DNA of 64,000 nucleotides from Variovorax brevis (GCF_030317105.1 NZ_JASZYG010000003.1:744001-808000), one strand, 5' to 3'; numbered from the stretch's first letter, positions 18,971-32,299 are shown. Numbers and translations: made by a program. The notes: generated by a model from the sequence alone, not told the origin.

Positions 18971-20242
18971 ATGGCAGTCTGGGCTTTGGGCTTGAATCAC
19001 ACGACCGCGCCGCTCGATCTGCGCGGTCGTTTTGCGTTCGCCCTCGACCAGATCGCCCCGACGCTGCACAGCCTGCGCAGCTCTTTTGGCTCGAATCGAC
19101 ACCCCGATGTCGAGGCGGCCATCATCTCGACCTGCAACCGCACCGAGATCTATTGCGCCGCCGACCAGGTGGCGCTGGAGCACACGGTGGGCTGGCTGGC
19201 CGAAAGCGGCGGCGTTGCCCCCGCCCTGCTGCGCTCGCATGCCTACACCCTCTCTGACGACCAGGCCGCCCGGCACGCTTTCCGCGTGGCCAGCGGCCTC
19301 GATTCCATGGTGCTGGGCGAGGCGCAGATCCTCGGCCAGATGAAGGACGCCGTGCGTGCCGCCGAAACGGCCGGCGCACTGGGCAGCACGCTCAACCAGC
19401 TTTTCCAGCGCTCCTTTGCCGTCGCCAAGGAAGTGCGCACCGCCACCGAGATCGGCGCGCATTCGATCAGCATGGCCGCCGCGTCGGTCCGGCTGGCGTC
19501 CCAGCTGTTTGAAGATCTCAAGCAGACGCGCGTTCTCTTCGTCGGCGCAGGCGAAATGATCGACCTCGCCGCGACGCACTTCGCGGCCAAGCAGCCCAAA
19601 TCCATCGTCATCGCCAATCGCACCCTGGAGCGCGGCGAGAAGCTGTCTTCGCGCTTTGGCGGCGAGGCGATGCGGCTGGCCGACCTGCCTGCTCGCCTGG
19701 CGGAGTTCGACATCGTCATCAGCTGCACCGCCAGCACGCTGCCGCTGATTGGCCTGGGTGCCGTGGAACGCGCGCTCAAGCAACGCAAGCACCGCCCGAT
19801 GTTCATGGTCGACCTGGCCGTGCCGCGCGACATCGAGCCCGAAGTCAAGGCGCTGTCGGACGTGTACCTCTACACGGTGGACGATCTGGCGCAAGTTGTT
19901 CAACAGGGCCACGCCAGCCGGCAGGCGGCGGTGGCGCAGGCCGAAGTCATCATCGACGCGGGCGTGCAAAGCTTCATGCACTGGCTGAACCAGCGCCGCA
20001 CCGTGCCTCTCATCCAGCAACTCAACGCCCAGACGGACGAGTGGCGCGCCACGGAGCTGGCCCGCGCGAAAAAGCTGCTGGCCAAGGGCGAGGACATCGA
20101 CGCGGTGCTGGACGCCCTGTCGCGCGGCCTCACGCAAAAAATGCTGCACGGCGCGCTGGCCGAGCTGCATGCCGGCGACGCGGCTGCCCGCGAACACATG
20201 GCGCAGACCATTTCGCGCCTGTTCCTGCGCAAAGAGCGTTAG
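18971..20242 (+). CDS. hemA: Glutamyl-tRNA reductase
   Basis: The 423-residue enzyme reduces glutamyl-tRNA(Glu) to glutamate-1-semialdehyde with NADPH, the first committed step of C5 heme synthesis. It begins [20 protein letters not shown], carries the catalytic Cys55 in [24 protein letters not shown], the NADP-binding VLFVGAGEM, and a C-terminal dimerisation helix region. Alignment with HemA starts supports ATG 18971. It is followed by prfA after 110 bp and prmC, the common hemA-prfA-prmC order. Confidence 0.97.
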   Translation: MAVWALGLNHTTAPLDLRGRFAFALDQIAPTLHSLRSSFGSNRHPDVEAAIISTCNRTEIYCAADQVALEHTVGWLAESGGVAPALLRSHAYTLSDDQAARHAFRVASGLDSMVLGEAQILGQMKDAVRAAETAGALGSTLNQLFQRSFAVAKEVRTATEIGAHSISMAAASVRLASQLFEDLKQTRVLFVGAGEMIDLAATHFAAKQPKSIVIANRTLERGEKLSSRFGGEAMRLADLPARLAEFDIVISCTASTLPLIGLGAVERALKQRKHRPMFMVDLAVPRDIEPEVKALSDVYLYTVDDLAQVVQQGHASRQAAVAQAEVIIDAGVQSFMHWLNQRRTVPLIQQLNAQTDEWRATELARAKKLLAKGEDIDAVLDALSRGLTQKMLHGALAELHAGDAAAREHMAQTISRLFLRKER

Positions 20243-20352
20243 CGACGCTCCCCGCGGCCGGGTCCCGGCGCGGATCCGAAGGCTTTGCGCCTGGCGCAAG
20301 GCGCGTTCCCTCTCCCTGAATTCTTCTGCCGCCTGCTTGCGGCGCACAGCAC

Positions 20353-21435
20353 GTGAAAACCTTCCTTCGCCAACAACTCGAACGCTACGTTCAACGCCTC
20401 GAAGAGCTGGATTTCCTGCTCTCGCGCGAGGACATCATGGCGGACATGTCGCAATACCGCGTGCTCTCGAAGGAACACGCCACGGTCACGCAGGTCGCCG
20501 GCCGCTACCAGCGCTTCAGGCAAGCGGAAGCCGACCTGGCCGGCGCGCGGGAAATGCTCGACGACCCGGACATGGCCGAGATGGCACGCGAGGAAATTGC
20601 GTCGACCGAACCCGAACTGACCAAGCTGGAGGACGAGCTTCAGCGCCTGCTCCTGCCCCGGGACCCGGACGATGCGCGCAACGCATTCCTCGAAATCCGG
20701 GCGGGCACGGGCGGCGACGAATCCGCGCTCTTCGCCGGTGACCTGTTTCGCATGTACACCCGCTACGCGGAACGCGCGGGCTGGCGCATCGAGATCGTGA
20801 GCGAGAGCGAGAGCGAATTGGGCGGCTACAAGGAAGTGGTGCTGCGCGTGGTCGGCGACGACGTCTTCGGCGCACTGCGCTTCGAATCCGGCGGGCACCG
20901 CGTGCAACGCGTGCCGGCGACCGAGACGCAGGGGCGCATCCACACCAGCGCCTGCACGGTCGCCGTGCTGGCCGAGCCGGACGAGGCGCAAGCGGTGCAG
21001 ATCAACCCGGCAGACCTGCGCATCGACACCTACCGCGCCAGCGGCGCCGGCGGGCAGCACATCAACAAGACCGACTCGGCGGTGCGGATCACGCACATTC
21101 CGACCGGCATCGTGGCCGAGTGCCAGGACGACCGCTCGCAGCACCGCAACAAGGCCAAGGCGCTGCAGGTGCTGTCGGCGCGCATCCAGGAAAAGGACCG
21201 CTCGGAGCGCGCCGCCAAGGACGCCGCGATGCGCAAGGGCCTCATCGGCAGCGGCGACCGCTCCGACCGCATCCGCACCTACAACTTCCCGCAGGGCCGC
21301 CTGACCGACCACCGGATCAACCTCACGCTTTACAAGCTTCAGTTCATCATGGACGGTGACCTGGGCGAAGTGCTCGGCGCCCTGAAGGCGGCGCACGAGG
21401 CAGAACAGCTGGCCGAACTGGAAGCGACCGCGTGA
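20353..21435 (+). CDS. prfA: Peptide chain release factor 1
   Basis: The 360-residue protein starts with GTG at 20353 ([11 protein letters not shown]). It carries the RF1 stop-codon recognition motif PAT (residues 188-190) and GGQ (233-235) in [11 protein letters not shown], where the Gln is methylated by PrmC. RF1 releases peptides at UAA and UAG. The next gene, prmC, overlaps its stop by four bases (GTGA). No strong ribosome binding site precedes the GTG. Confidence 0.97.
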   Translation: MKTFLRQQLERYVQRLEELDFLLSREDIMADMSQYRVLSKEHATVTQVAGRYQRFRQAEADLAGAREMLDDPDMAEMAREEIASTEPELTKLEDELQRLLLPRDPDDARNAFLEIRAGTGGDESALFAGDLFRMYTRYAERAGWRIEIVSESESELGGYKEVVLRVVGDDVFGALRFESGGHRVQRVPATETQGRIHTSACTVAVLAEPDEAQAVQINPADLRIDTYRASGAGGQHINKTDSAVRITHIPTGIVAECQDDRSQHRNKAKALQVLSARIQEKDRSERAAKDAAMRKGLIGSGDRSDRIRTYNFPQGRLTDHRINLTLYKLQFIMDGDLGEVLGALKAAHEAEQLAELEATA

Positions 21436-22277
21436 CCCAAGCCACTTCGCGCACCATCGTGCAGGCCCTGGCCGACGCGTCAGCGCTCGGCATGGACCGG
21501 CTCGATGCGCAACTGCTGCTCCTGCACGCGCTGGGACGGTCCGGTGACGAGCGGGGGTGGCTGCTCGCGCACGACACGGATGCAGTTGCGCCCGAAGTGG
21601 CAGATGCGTTTTCGCGCGCCTGCGTAAGGCGCGTGGCCGGCGAACCGGTGGCCTACCTGCTCGGCGAGAAGGAATTTCACGGCCTGATGCTGAAGGTCGA
21701 TTCCCGCGTGCTGGTGCCCCGCCCCGACACGGAGACGCTGGTCGACTGGGCGATCGAGTGCCTGACGGGCCACAGGGAAGCGCGGGTCATGGACCTGGGC
21801 ACCGGCAGCGGCGCCATCGCCCTGGCCTTGCAGGCGTCGCGGCCGGACCTGCAGATCCACGCCGTCGACGCCAGCGCCGACGCGCTCGACGTCGCACGCG
21901 CCAACGGAGAGCGCCTCAGCCTACCCGTGCGCTTCGCGGTGGGCAACTGGCTGGAAGGCGCAGGCACGCAGTACACGCTCATCGTCTCCAATCCGCCCTA
22001 CATCGCCGAGCGCGATCCGCACCTGCCGGCGCTGGCGCATGAGCCGCTTTCCGCCCTCGCCTCCGGCCCGGACGGGCTGGACGACATCCGCACCATCATC
22101 GACAGCGCGCCGGCCCACCTCGCGGACGGCGGCTGGCTGCTGCTCGAACATGGCTACGACCAGAGCAGTGCCGTGAAAACCCTGCTCAGCAAGGCCGGCT
22201 TCGATGAAGTACAAAGTCGCACCGACCTTGCCGGCATCGAGCGCTGCTCCGGCGGCAAATGGCACGCAGTGAAATAA
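21432..22277 (+). CDS. prmC: Release factor glutamine methyltransferase
   Basis: The 281-residue enzyme has the SAM motif [13 protein letters not shown] (about 119-131) and the substrate motif NPPY (187-190). It methylates the Gln of the GGQ motif in RF1 and RF2. It starts at a GTG overlapping the prfA stop, so it is co-translated with its substrate. The N-terminal helical domain (residues 1-95) is normal for PrmC. Confidence 0.96.
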   Translation: MTQATSRTIVQALADASALGMDRLDAQLLLLHALGRSGDERGWLLAHDTDAVAPEVADAFSRACVRRVAGEPVAYLLGEKEFHGLMLKVDSRVLVPRPDTETLVDWAIECLTGHREARVMDLGTGSGAIALALQASRPDLQIHAVDASADALDVARANGERLSLPVRFAVGNWLEGAGTQYTLIVSNPPYIAERDPHLPALAHEPLSALASGPDGLDDIRTIIDSAPAHLADGGWLLLEHGYDQSSAVKTLLSKAGFDEVQSRTDLAGIERCSGGKWHAVK

Positions 22278-22304
22278 TTGACGCAATATTTTTGAGGAGC
22301 CCCC

Positions 22305-22631
22305 ATGAGCGACGCCCAGCAACGCATTGACGACCTCGTCAAGCAAAACGACATCCTTCTGTTCATGAAGGGAAGCGCCAGCTTTCCGATGTGCGGATTC
22401 TCCGGCCGCGCCATCCAGATCCTGAAGGCGTGCGGCGTCGACACCAAGCAGCTCAAGACCGTGAACGTGCTGGAAGACGACGGCATCCGCCAGGGCATCA
22501 AGGAATACAGCAACTGGCCGACGATCCCGCAGCTGTACGTGCGCGGCGAATTCGTCGGCGGCTCCGACATCATGATGGAGATGTACGAGTCGGGTGAGCT
22601 TCAGGCGGTGATCGCCAGCCAGCCCAACTGA
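22305..22631 (+). CDS. grxD: Monothiol glutaredoxin, Grx4 family
   Basis: The 108-residue protein has the CGFS active site at residues 30-33 (FPMCGFSGR) and the usual WPTIPQLYVRGEFVGGSDI block. Monothiol Grx proteins bind and transfer 2Fe-2S clusters with glutathione and act with BolA. It lies 27 bp after prmC with a GAGGAG-like site and may be part of the same transcript. Confidence 0.95.
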   Translation: MSDAQQRIDDLVKQNDILLFMKGSASFPMCGFSGRAIQILKACGVDTKQLKTVNVLEDDGIRQGIKEYSNWPTIPQLYVRGEFVGGSDIMMEMYESGELQAVIASQPN

Positions 22632-22647
22632 TCCTTCCTTCTTTCCC

Positions 22648-23130
22648 ATGGCGCACACGCACTCGCACCCCACCGACTGGAAACACGATGGTGTGCGGGT
22701 GATCCCCGCCAACCAGCTCGACACCAACACGGCGCAGACGCCGGGCATGAACCGGGCGGCGGCCATCAATTTCGCCCGAGTGGGCGCGCAAAAGCTCTGG
22801 GCCGGCACCGTCACCATCCACGCGGATGCCAAGACGGGGGCGCACCACCATGGCCATCTCGAGTCGGTGATCTACGTCATCCGCGGCAAGGCGCGCATGC
22901 GCTGGGGCGAGAAGCTCGAGTTCACTGCCGAGGCGGGGCCGGGCGATTTCATCTACGTGCCGCCGTACGTCCCTCACCAGGAAATCAACGCGAGCGCCAC
23001 CGAGGCGCTCGAATGCGTGCTGTGCCGCAGCGACGGCGAAGCCGTTGCCGTGAACCTCGACATTGCGCCCATCGAGAAACCCGAAACAGTGCTTTGGGTG
23101 GATCCCACCCACCCTGACGGCGCAGTGTGA
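22648..23130 (+). CDS. Single-domain cupin protein
   Basis: The 160-residue protein has both cupin motifs: GAHHHGHLESVIYVIRGKA (motif 1, with the metal His and Glu) and GDFIYVPPYVPHQEIN (motif 2, with the third His). The N-terminus is His-rich (MAHTHSHP), which could bind metal. Cupins bind divalent metals and catalyse oxygenase, isomerase or regulatory reactions; the substrate is unknown. It lies 16 bp after grxD and about 108 bp before the AAA ATPase gene. Confidence 0.85.
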   Translation: MAHTHSHPTDWKHDGVRVIPANQLDTNTAQTPGMNRAAAINFARVGAQKLWAGTVTIHADAKTGAHHHGHLESVIYVIRGKARMRWGEKLEFTAEAGPGDFIYVPPYVPHQEINASATEALECVLCRSDGEAVAVNLDIAPIEKPETVLWVDPTHPDGAV

Positions 23131-23238
23131 TTGCAGCGCGACATATCGCGCGACCCCTCCAAAACGAGAAATCCTGGACATACGCGAACTTCGGGCACGG
23201 CTTATGCTGTCCACAAGTGTTCGAAGTCGGAGGTTTCC

Positions 23239-24237
23239 ATGGATTCCCGCAGTCTCGTTCCTTCTCCCTCGGGATTGGCCTTGCCCATTGCCAATCTGCG
23301 CAGCGTCTTCCAGCCGCACGACGTGGAGCGCAAGCTCGCCAAGCTGCCGGATCGGGAACACGAACACCTGCGCAGCACCTACGAACGCATGCTGGAACGC
23401 GGCCCGGACCGCTTTCAGGTCAAGCCCAGCGGCGTGCCGGAAATGGCCTCTCTGTACGCCCAGTTGCCCAACTTCACCGAGGCCATCGACGATGTGCGCC
23501 GCCACGTTGCACTCGCGCAGGACAGCCGCGACGGATTGGAAGTCACGCCCATGCTGCTGCTGGGCCCGCCGGGCATCGGCAAGACCCACTTTGCGCGCAA
23601 GCTCGCCGAGCTGCTGGGCACGGGCATGTCGCTCGTGCCGATGAACTCGATGACGGCCGGCTGGCTGCTGTCGGGTGCTTCCTCGCAATGGAAGGGCGCC
23701 AAGCCGGGCAAGGTCTTTGAAGCGCTGGTCGAGGGGCAGTACGCCAACCCGGTCATCGTCGTCGACGAAATCGACAAGGCCGGCGCCGATGCCCAGTACG
23801 ACCCGCTGGGCGCCCTCTACAACCTGCTGGAGCACGACACGGCGCAATCCTTTGTCGACGAGTTTGCCGAAGTCGCCATCGACGCGAGCCAAGTCATCTG
23901 GATCACCACGGCCAACGACGAACGCAGCATTCCCGAGCCGATCCTCAACCGCATGAACGTGTTCGAGATCGACGCGCCCTCGCCGGAGGCGGCGCGGCAG
24001 ATTGCGCGCAACCTCTACGCGTCCATTCGCGCCGAACACGACTGGGGACGGCTGCTGGCGCCGGAGCCTTCGGACGACGTCATCGACTTTCTCTCGGCGC
24101 TCGCCCCGCGCGACATGCGCCGCGCCTTGATGACGGGCTTCGGCAACGCACGGTTGGCGCGGCGTGATGCGATTCGCATCGAAGACCTTCCAGCGCGCGG
24201 CGGCAGCACCCGCACCAAGATCGGCTTCGTGCAGTAG
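23239..24237 (+). CDS. Lon-like AAA+ ATPase without a protease domain
   Basis: The 332-residue protein starts after a CGGAGG site at MDSRSLVP. It has Walker A GPPGIGKT (109-116), a Lon-style segment 'WKGAKPGKVFEALVEG', Walker B VIVVDEID (172-179), a sensor 1 TTAND and an Arg finger-like NRMNVFEID. The region resembles the AAA module of Lon, but there is no Lon N-terminal domain and no S/K protease domain. It may be a chaperone or a MoxR/VirB-type disaggregase partner; the role is unknown. The next gene begins 79 bp downstream. Confidence 0.8.
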   Translation: MDSRSLVPSPSGLALPIANLRSVFQPHDVERKLAKLPDREHEHLRSTYERMLERGPDRFQVKPSGVPEMASLYAQLPNFTEAIDDVRRHVALAQDSRDGLEVTPMLLLGPPGIGKTHFARKLAELLGTGMSLVPMNSMTAGWLLSGASSQWKGAKPGKVFEALVEGQYANPVIVVDEIDKAGADAQYDPLGALYNLLEHDTAQSFVDEFAEVAIDASQVIWITTANDERSIPEPILNRMNVFEIDAPSPEAARQIARNLYASIRAEHDWGRLLAPEPSDDVIDFLSALAPRDMRRALMTGFGNARLARRDAIRIEDLPARGGSTRTKIGFVQ

Positions 24238-24316
24238 CCGCGTGCAACAGATCGGGCAGCCTCGGCATTGAGGCTGCCACGGCTCGTGGCACCATGTCGG
24301 TCTTGGTTGACCGGAC

Positions 24317-25636
24317 ATGAACTTCACAGAAAGCCTGCTCATCATCGTGGCGCTGATTGCCACCAGCGCCTTTTTCTCACTCGCTGAAATCTGCCTGGCG
24401 GCGTCGCGTCGGCTGCGCCTTCGGCAAATGGCCGACGAGGGCGACGCGCGCGCCGATCGTGTCTTGCGACTGCAGGAAGACCCCGGCCACTACTTCACCG
24501 TGGTGCAGATCGGCCTGAATGCCGTTGCCATCCTGGGCGGCGTGGTGGGCGAAGGTTCGCTCAGCCCTTACTTCGCCATTTTGTTCGAGCGCTGGCTCAG
24601 CCCCGAAGGCGCGCAACGCGCGGCCTTCGGCGCTTCGTTCGTGACGATCATTGCGGTGTTCCTCATCTTCGCCGACCTGTTTCCCAAGCGCCTGGGCATG
24701 AACGACCCGGAGCGCCTGGCGGTTCGCATGGTCGGCCCGATGCAGGTGCTCATCACCACCTTCAAGCCGCTCGTGTGGCTCTTCACGCGCAGCACGGACC
24801 TGCTTTTCAAGCTGCTGGGCATGCCGATGCAGCGCGAGGAAAAGATCACCTCCGCCGACATCCTGGCGATGACGGAGGCCGGCGCGCGTGCGGGCGTGCT
24901 GGCGCATCGCGAGCAACAGGTCATCGCCAACGTGTTCGAACTTGACACGCGCATGGTCAACAGCGTCATGACCTCGCGCGACCGCGTCGCGTGGTTTCAC
25001 AAGGACGACCCCGAGTCGGTGCTGCGTGCGCGCATCGTGGCGGAGCCCTTCTCCGCCTACCCTGTTTGCGAAGGCGACATCGACCACCTGCTGGGCTATG
25101 TGGATGCCAAGGACATGTTCCAGCGCGTGCTGAGCGGCCAGCCGCTGTCCTTCGGGCAGGGACTTCCATTGCACAAGGCGCTGGTGATTCCGGACCGCAT
25201 CTCGCTGACGGAAGTGCTGGAGCAGTTCCGCCTGGCCCACGAGGACTTCGCCATCGTCGTGAACGAATACAGCCTGGTCGTCGGCGTGATCACGCTCAAC
25301 GACGTGATGAGCACCGTCATGGGCGACCTCGTGCCGACTTCCGACGATGAGGAACAGCAAATCGTTCGCCGCGACGAGAACTCCTGGCTGATCGATGGCG
25401 TGACGCCCATCCAGGACGTGCAGCGCGCGCTCGACATCGACGACCTGCCGCATGGCGAGGAATATGAAACCCTCGCCGGCTTCCTGATGATCATGCTGCG
25501 CCGCGTGCCCAAGCGCACCGACAGTGTGAGCTGGGCCGGCTACAAGTTCGAAGTGATGGACGTGGACAGCTACCGCATCGACCAGGTGATGGTGACGCGT
25601 GCCAGCGCGGCCACGACGCCGACCGTCGTCGCCTGA
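24317..25636 (+). CDS. CNNM/CBS-domain membrane protein (hemolysin/CorC family)
   Basis: The 439-residue protein has an N-terminal DUF21/CNNM transmembrane domain (residues 1-190, about four helices, with FFSLAEICLAASR and LFPKRLGMNDPERLA), a CBS pair (about 210-345, with VCEGDIDHLLGYVDAKDMF and DFAIVVNEYSLVVGVITLNDVM) and a C-terminal CorC/HlyC domain. Such proteins are implicated in Mg2+/Co2+ handling, or named hemolysins without evidence. It converges on the lytic transglycosylase gene, with only 1 bp between stops. Confidence 0.9.
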   Translation: MNFTESLLIIVALIATSAFFSLAEICLAASRRLRLRQMADEGDARADRVLRLQEDPGHYFTVVQIGLNAVAILGGVVGEGSLSPYFAILFERWLSPEGAQRAAFGASFVTIIAVFLIFADLFPKRLGMNDPERLAVRMVGPMQVLITTFKPLVWLFTRSTDLLFKLLGMPMQREEKITSADILAMTEAGARAGVLAHREQQVIANVFELDTRMVNSVMTSRDRVAWFHKDDPESVLRARIVAEPFSAYPVCEGDIDHLLGYVDAKDMFQRVLSGQPLSFGQGLPLHKALVIPDRISLTEVLEQFRLAHEDFAIVVNEYSLVVGVITLNDVMSTVMGDLVPTSDDEEQQIVRRDENSWLIDGVTPIQDVQRALDIDDLPHGEEYETLAGFLMIMLRRVPKRTDSVSWAGYKFEVMDVDSYRIDQVMVTRASAATTPTVVA

Positions 25637-25637
25637 G

Positions 25638-26269
25638 TCAGTCCACCCGCGGGCGGTCGGCGAAGGCCCAGTTGCGCTGGTTGGCAAACACGGCGTTCGG
25701 GTACGGCGCCTGGCCCCGGCTGCCGTTGTAGCGACCGAGCGTCATGAACAGGTCCCCCCGCTCGCGGTCCAGGTAGTGGCGCAGGATGACGCATCCAAAG
25801 CGCAGGTTCGTCTGCATGTGGAACAGGCTGGACGCATCTCCATTGCCGATGACGCGCGTCCAGAACGGCATCACCTGCATGTAGCCTCGCGCCCCCGCGC
25901 TGGAGACGGCGAACTTGCGGAAGTTGCTTTCCACCTGCACCAGGCCTAGCACGAGGCTCACGTCCAGCCCGGCGCGCTTGGTTTCGTACCAGATCGTCTG
26001 CAGGAATTCCTTGCGCGTTTCCCAGTCGGGTTTCTTGCCCTTGAGCCGCTCGCTCATCGCGCCCAGCCAGCGCAGATAGAGCATGCGCGATTCCGTATCC
26101 TTGAACTCCGGAATCGGCGGCGCGCTGTTGTTGATCGCCGAACTCAGGGCCGTGCGGACCGAGTCGATCAGCGGCTCTTCGATCTGCGCGCCCGCCATCG
26201 CCAGCTGCGGCAGGCCCAAGGACAAGGCCCCGGCGGCGGCGCCGCCAAGGCATTGGCGCCGTGACAGTG

Positions 26270-26273
<4 letters not shown>
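25638..26273 (-). CDS. Tat-exported lytic murein transglycosylase
   Basis: The 211-residue protein begins [11 protein letters not shown], a twin-arginine-like signal ending in AMAGA. The SLT fold follows, with the catalytic Glu115 in [24 protein letters not shown] and LGRYNGSRG. Lytic transglycosylases cleave peptidoglycan glycan strands without hydrolysis. The ATG overlaps the proS stop (ATGA), so it is coupled to proS, a common order in this group. Confidence 0.88.
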
Positions 26274-28015
<1,742 letters not shown>

Positions 28016-28084
28016 TGATGGCGCTCAAGAAACGGGAATACAAAACGCCTCATGGCGGAGCCAGAGGGTCGGGGACTGGTCTAC

Positions 28085-28112
28085 TTGCCGAGTGCAACCC
28101 GGCATGCATAAT
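28085..28112 (+). promoter_or_regulatory. Predicted rppH promoter
   Basis: TTGCCG (28085-28090) and CATAAT (28107-28112) are separated by 16 bp, with TG just upstream of the -10 (extended -10 form TGCATAAT). It would give a leader of about 23 bases before the rppH ATG at 28142. Confidence 0.5.
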
Positions 28113-28141
28113 CGACTCAGTTCAAAAATTGGGGTTCGATT

Positions 28142-28795
28142 ATGCTCGACCGAGATGGCTTCAGGCCCAACGTCGGCATCATCCTGCTCAACCAGCGCAA
28201 TCAGGTATTTTGGGGCAAGCGCATCCGCACCCATTCATGGCAGTTTCCGCAGGGCGGCATCGACCGCGGCGAAAGTCCCGAACAGGCAATGTTTCGGGAG
28301 CTCCATGAAGAAGTCGGACTCCAGCCGGAGCATGTGCGTATCGTGGCCCGCACCCGCGACTGGTTGCGCTATGAGGTGCCGGATCGGTTCATTCGCCGCG
28401 ACGCGCGCGGCCATTACAAAGGACAAAAGCAGATCTGGTATCTGTTGCAGCTGACAGGTCACGACTGGGACCTGAACCTGCGCGCCACCGACCATCCCGA
28501 ATTCGACGCGTGGCGTTGGCACGACTACTGGGTGCCGCTCGACGTTGTCGTGGAGTTCAAGCGGGGCGTCTACGAAATGGCGTTGACCGAACTCGCCCGC
28601 TACCTGCCCCGGCAGGATTTCCGAAACCGTTTCCTGCGCAGCAACGTGCGTGGCCGCGAGTTCGATCGTCACCCCTCCGGCGGTGGACACGATTCGGCTT
28701 ACGACCTGCCGCCTGGTGCATCTTTCGATCCCGATCCCAATGTCAGTCCACAAGACGGCGCGCCTGCGTCAAGCCACTTTCACGCGCCGCGCTAG
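28142..28795 (+). CDS. rppH: RNA pyrophosphohydrolase
   Basis: The 217-residue protein has the Nudix box [23 protein letters not shown] (residues 38-60). It removes pyrophosphate from the 5' end of transcripts and starts RNase E decay. It is longer than E. coli RppH; the extra C-terminal tail after about residue 160 is typical of betaproteobacterial forms. Its end overlaps the start of the CNP1-like gene by 56 bp in another frame. Confidence 0.93.
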   Translation: MLDRDGFRPNVGIILLNQRNQVFWGKRIRTHSWQFPQGGIDRGESPEQAMFRELHEEVGLQPEHVRIVARTRDWLRYEVPDRFIRRDARGHYKGQKQIWYLLQLTGHDWDLNLRATDHPEFDAWRWHDYWVPLDVVVEFKRGVYEMALTELARYLPRQDFRNRFLRSNVRGREFDRHPSGGGHDSAYDLPPGASFDPDPNVSPQDGAPASSHFHAPR

Positions 28796-29294
28796 TTGCG
28801 CACTTGCCCTTCTCTTGCCGGTGGTGTTCGGGCTGGCAGCGCCGATTGCGGCCCATGCCCAGTTGCTGTTCCAGGACCTGGACTGGAAGGAGTCGGATGT
28901 GCCGCCGCCTCCGGCATTCGATCCGAAGCGGATGGTCGAAATCGACATGTCCCGACGGATGGAGCTGAAGTACGGCGTTGACCCGGCGACCATCGTCATC
29001 ACCAAGGATGGTGTGGTGCGCTACGTCGTGATGGCGAGCCGGTCCGGCGAGGGCGGCGCCTTCAACGCGTTCTACGAGGGCTTGCGCTGCGCCACCGGCG
29101 AAGCCAAGACCTACGCGCGCTACAGCGGCGGAGAATGGCACATGGCAGACAAGCCGGAGTGGCAGCGTCTGAACGCCATGGGTTCCCGCCACACGCTGGC
29201 CCTGGCGCGGCAAGGCATTTGCTCCAGCGCAGCACCGCGCCAGTCGGTACAGGAAATGGTGCAGTCGCTCAGGAATCCGACCCCGTCGAACTGA
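28740..29294 (+). CDS. CNP1-like secreted protein
   Basis: The 184-residue protein starts at [10 protein letters not shown] and has a Sec signal ending near APIAAHAQ (about residue 43), then a short domain with 'FQDLDWKE' and a conserved '[29 protein letters not shown]'. This matches the CNP1-like family of beta-proteobacterial secreted proteins, named by similarity only. The start lies inside rppH (overlap 56 bp) in a different frame. Function unknown. Confidence 0.75.
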   Translation: MSVHKTARLRQATFTRRASCALALLLPVVFGLAAPIAAHAQLLFQDLDWKESDVPPPPAFDPKRMVEIDMSRRMELKYGVDPATIVITKDGVVRYVVMASRSGEGGAFNAFYEGLRCATGEAKTYARYSGGEWHMADKPEWQRLNAMGSRHTLALARQGICSSAAPRQSVQEMVQSLRNPTPSN

Positions 29295-29311
29295 GCGTAG
29301 TCCGCGGCGAA

Positions 29312-30454
29312 TCAGGCCGCGCTCATCACGATCATGTTGTCGCGATGAACCATCTCTGGCTCCGCGACGTAGCCGAGAAGGCGTTCGATCTCGCCTGAAA
29401 GCCGGCGGCAAAGCAGCCGCGCCTCGGCGCTGGAATAGTTGGCCAGCCCGCGGGCCAGTTCCGCACCTTGCGGGTCGCGAATGGCGATCACGTCGCCACG
29501 CGAGAACTCGCCCTCGACAGCCGTCATGCCGATGGGCAGCAAGCTCTTGCCTTCGGCGCGCACCTTGGCAGCGGCGCCGGCATCCACCGTCACCGCCCCA
29601 CGCATCTGCAGGTGATCGGCCATCCAGCGCTTGCGCGCCTGGTGCTTGGCGGTCTGGGCGAGCAACAGGGTCCCGATGGACTCGCCTTGTGCCAGGCGCA
29701 ACAGCGCATCGCGTTCACGCCCCCACGCAATGACGGTGGAGGCACCCGAGGCCGCCGCGCGCTTGGCGGCAAGAATCTTGGTGATCATCCCGCCCCGCCC
29801 GATGCTGGAGCCCGCGCCACCCGCCATCGCTTCGAGCGCCGGGTCGCCGGCCTTGGCCTCATGCACGAATTGCGCGCTCGTGTCCTTGCGGGGGTCGGCC
29901 GTGTAGAGGCCCTTCTGGTCCGTCAGGATCACCAGCGCATCGGCCTCGACCAGGTTGGCAACCAGGGCCCCCAAGGTGTCGTTGTCGCCAAACTTGATTT
30001 CGTCGTTGACGACAGTGTCGTTCTCGTTGATCACGGGCACCACGCCCAGACGCAACAGCGTGACCAGCGTGGAACGGGCGTTGAGGTAGCGCTCGCGGTC
30101 GGCCAGGTCGGCGTGGGTCAGCAGCACCTGCGCACTGCCCAGGCCGTTTTCGCGCATCTTGGACTCGTACATCTGCGCGAGCCCCATCTGGCCGACGGCG
30201 GCTGCCGCCTGCAATTCATGGATTTCATGCGGGCGCGTGGTCCAGCCGAGGCGCTTCATGCCTTCGGCGATGGCACCGCTGGACACCATGACGACTTCGC
30301 GCCCGTCCTTGACCAGCGCGGCGAGCTGTCGGCACCATTCGCCGATGGCGCCTTCGTCCAGTCCGCGCCCCTCGTTGGTGACCAGGCTGGAGCCCACCTT
30401 CACAACGATGCGACGGGCGTCGCGCAACACGGGGGAACCAGTCTTTGCAGTCAT
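29312..30454 (-). CDS. proB: Glutamate 5-kinase
   Basis: The 380-residue enzyme phosphorylates glutamate in the first step of proline synthesis and is feedback inhibited by proline. It has the kinase domain start [42 protein letters not shown], and a C-terminal PUA domain (about 290-380). It lies 72 bp after obg on the same strand, likely in the rplU-rpmA-obg transcript; proA is not in the window. Confidence 0.96.
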   Translation of the reverse strand: MTAKTGSPVLRDARRIVVKVGSSLVTNEGRGLDEGAIGEWCRQLAALVKDGREVVMVSSGAIAEGMKRLGWTTRPHEIHELQAAAAVGQMGLAQMYESKMRENGLGSAQVLLTHADLADRERYLNARSTLVTLLRLGVVPVINENDTVVNDEIKFGDNDTLGALVANLVEADALVILTDQKGLYTADPRKDTSAQFVHEAKAGDPALEAMAGGAGSSIGRGGMITKILAAKRAAASGASTVIAWGRERDALLRLAQGESIGTLLLAQTAKHQARKRWMADHLQMRGAVTVDAGAAAKVRAEGKSLLPIGMTAVEGEFSRGDVIAIRDPQGAELARGLANYSSAEARLLCRRLSGEIERLLGYVAEPEMVHRDNMIVMSAA

Positions 30455-30526
30455 GTCGAACAGGCGGGGTCGGAAGTGGGTCGGAAACTGTCTGCGCGAC
30501 AGAAGCGGATCTGCAGCAAGGCTGGA

Positions 30527-31594
<1,068 letters not shown>

Positions 31595-31612
31595 CTATCC
31601 AGTGTACAAATG

Positions 31613-31636
31613 AAAAAGCCCCGACGAGCGGGGCTT
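31613..31636 (-). terminator. Terminator between rpmA and obgE
   Basis: AAGCCCCG/CGGGGCTT with a 5-base loop (31616-31623 and 31629-31636) and five As on the plus strand (31613-31617), read as Ts on the minus strand, gives a good intrinsic terminator after rpmA. Downstream obgE and proB probably depend on readthrough. Confidence 0.8.
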
Positions 31637-31660
31637 CGAACAGGATCGAAGTGACTCAGC

Positions 31661-31918
31661 TTACGCCGGGGTCACGTTGACCGTGTGCTTGTTCAGGGCA
31701 CCCTTGGTGCCGAACGACACGTGGCCATCGACCAGCGCGAACAAGGTGTGGTCCTTGCCCAGGCCGACATTGGTGCCGGGGTGGAACTGCGTGCCGCGCT
31801 GGCGAACGATGATCGAGCCTGCGCTGATCAGTTCACCGCCAAAGCGCTTGACGCCGAGCATCTTGGGCTTGGAATCGCGCCCGTTTCGCGTTGAGCCGCC
31901 GCCTTTTTTCTGTGCCAT
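31661..31918 (-). CDS. rpmA: 50S ribosomal protein L27
   Basis: The 85-residue protein begins [19 protein letters not shown] with no N-terminal cleavable extension, and has the conserved [10 protein letters not shown] and GKDHTLFA. L27 reaches towards the peptidyl transferase centre. It follows rplU by 11 bp. Confidence 0.97.
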   Translation of the reverse strand: MAQKKGGGSTRNGRDSKPKMLGVKRFGGELISAGSIIVRQRGTQFHPGTNVGLGKDHTLFALVDGHVSFGTKGALNKHTVNVTPA

Positions 31919-31929
31919 TTCCGAGCTCC

Positions 31930-32241
31930 TTAACCGGCGATCGCGCCGATTTGCAGCTCAGTGAACTGCTGGCGATGGCCTTGACGTTTTTGATAGTGCT
32001 TGCGACGACGCATCTTGAAGATGTGAACCTTGTCGTGCTTGCCGTGCGACAGCACAGTGGCTGTCACAGTTGCGCCGGACACCAGGGGTGCGCCGATCTT
32101 GATGTCCGAGCCGTTGCCGACTGCAAGAACCTGATCGATCACGATTTCCTGGCCTACGTCCGCAGCAATCTGTTCTACTTTAATTTTTTCGCCGGAAGCA
32201 ACGCGATACTGCTTGCCACCGGTTTTTATGACCGCGTACAT
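31930..32241 (-). CDS. rplU: 50S ribosomal protein L21
   Basis: The 103-residue protein starts [18 protein letters not shown] and ends with the [14 protein letters not shown] segment. The start at 32241 is chosen because the reading to 32322 would add 27 residues overlapping the promoter. L21 binds 23S rRNA. Confidence 0.97.
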   Translation of the reverse strand: MYAVIKTGGKQYRVASGEKIKVEQIAADVGQEIVIDQVLAVGNGSDIKIGAPLVSGATVTATVLSHGKHDKVHIFKMRRRKHYQKRQGHRQQFTELQIGAIAG

Positions 32242-32293
32242 TGAATGACCTTTTGAGGGTTGGCTCCACGGACGGATTTCCGCAGAGCCCAAT

Positions 32294-32299
32294 ATTCTA
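32294..32299 (-). promoter_or_regulatory. rplU -10 box
   Basis: On the minus strand TAGAAT is followed by ATTGGGCT, similar to the start regions of rpsT, rplS and rpsP. The leader to the rplU ATG is about 45 bases. Confidence 0.5.
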
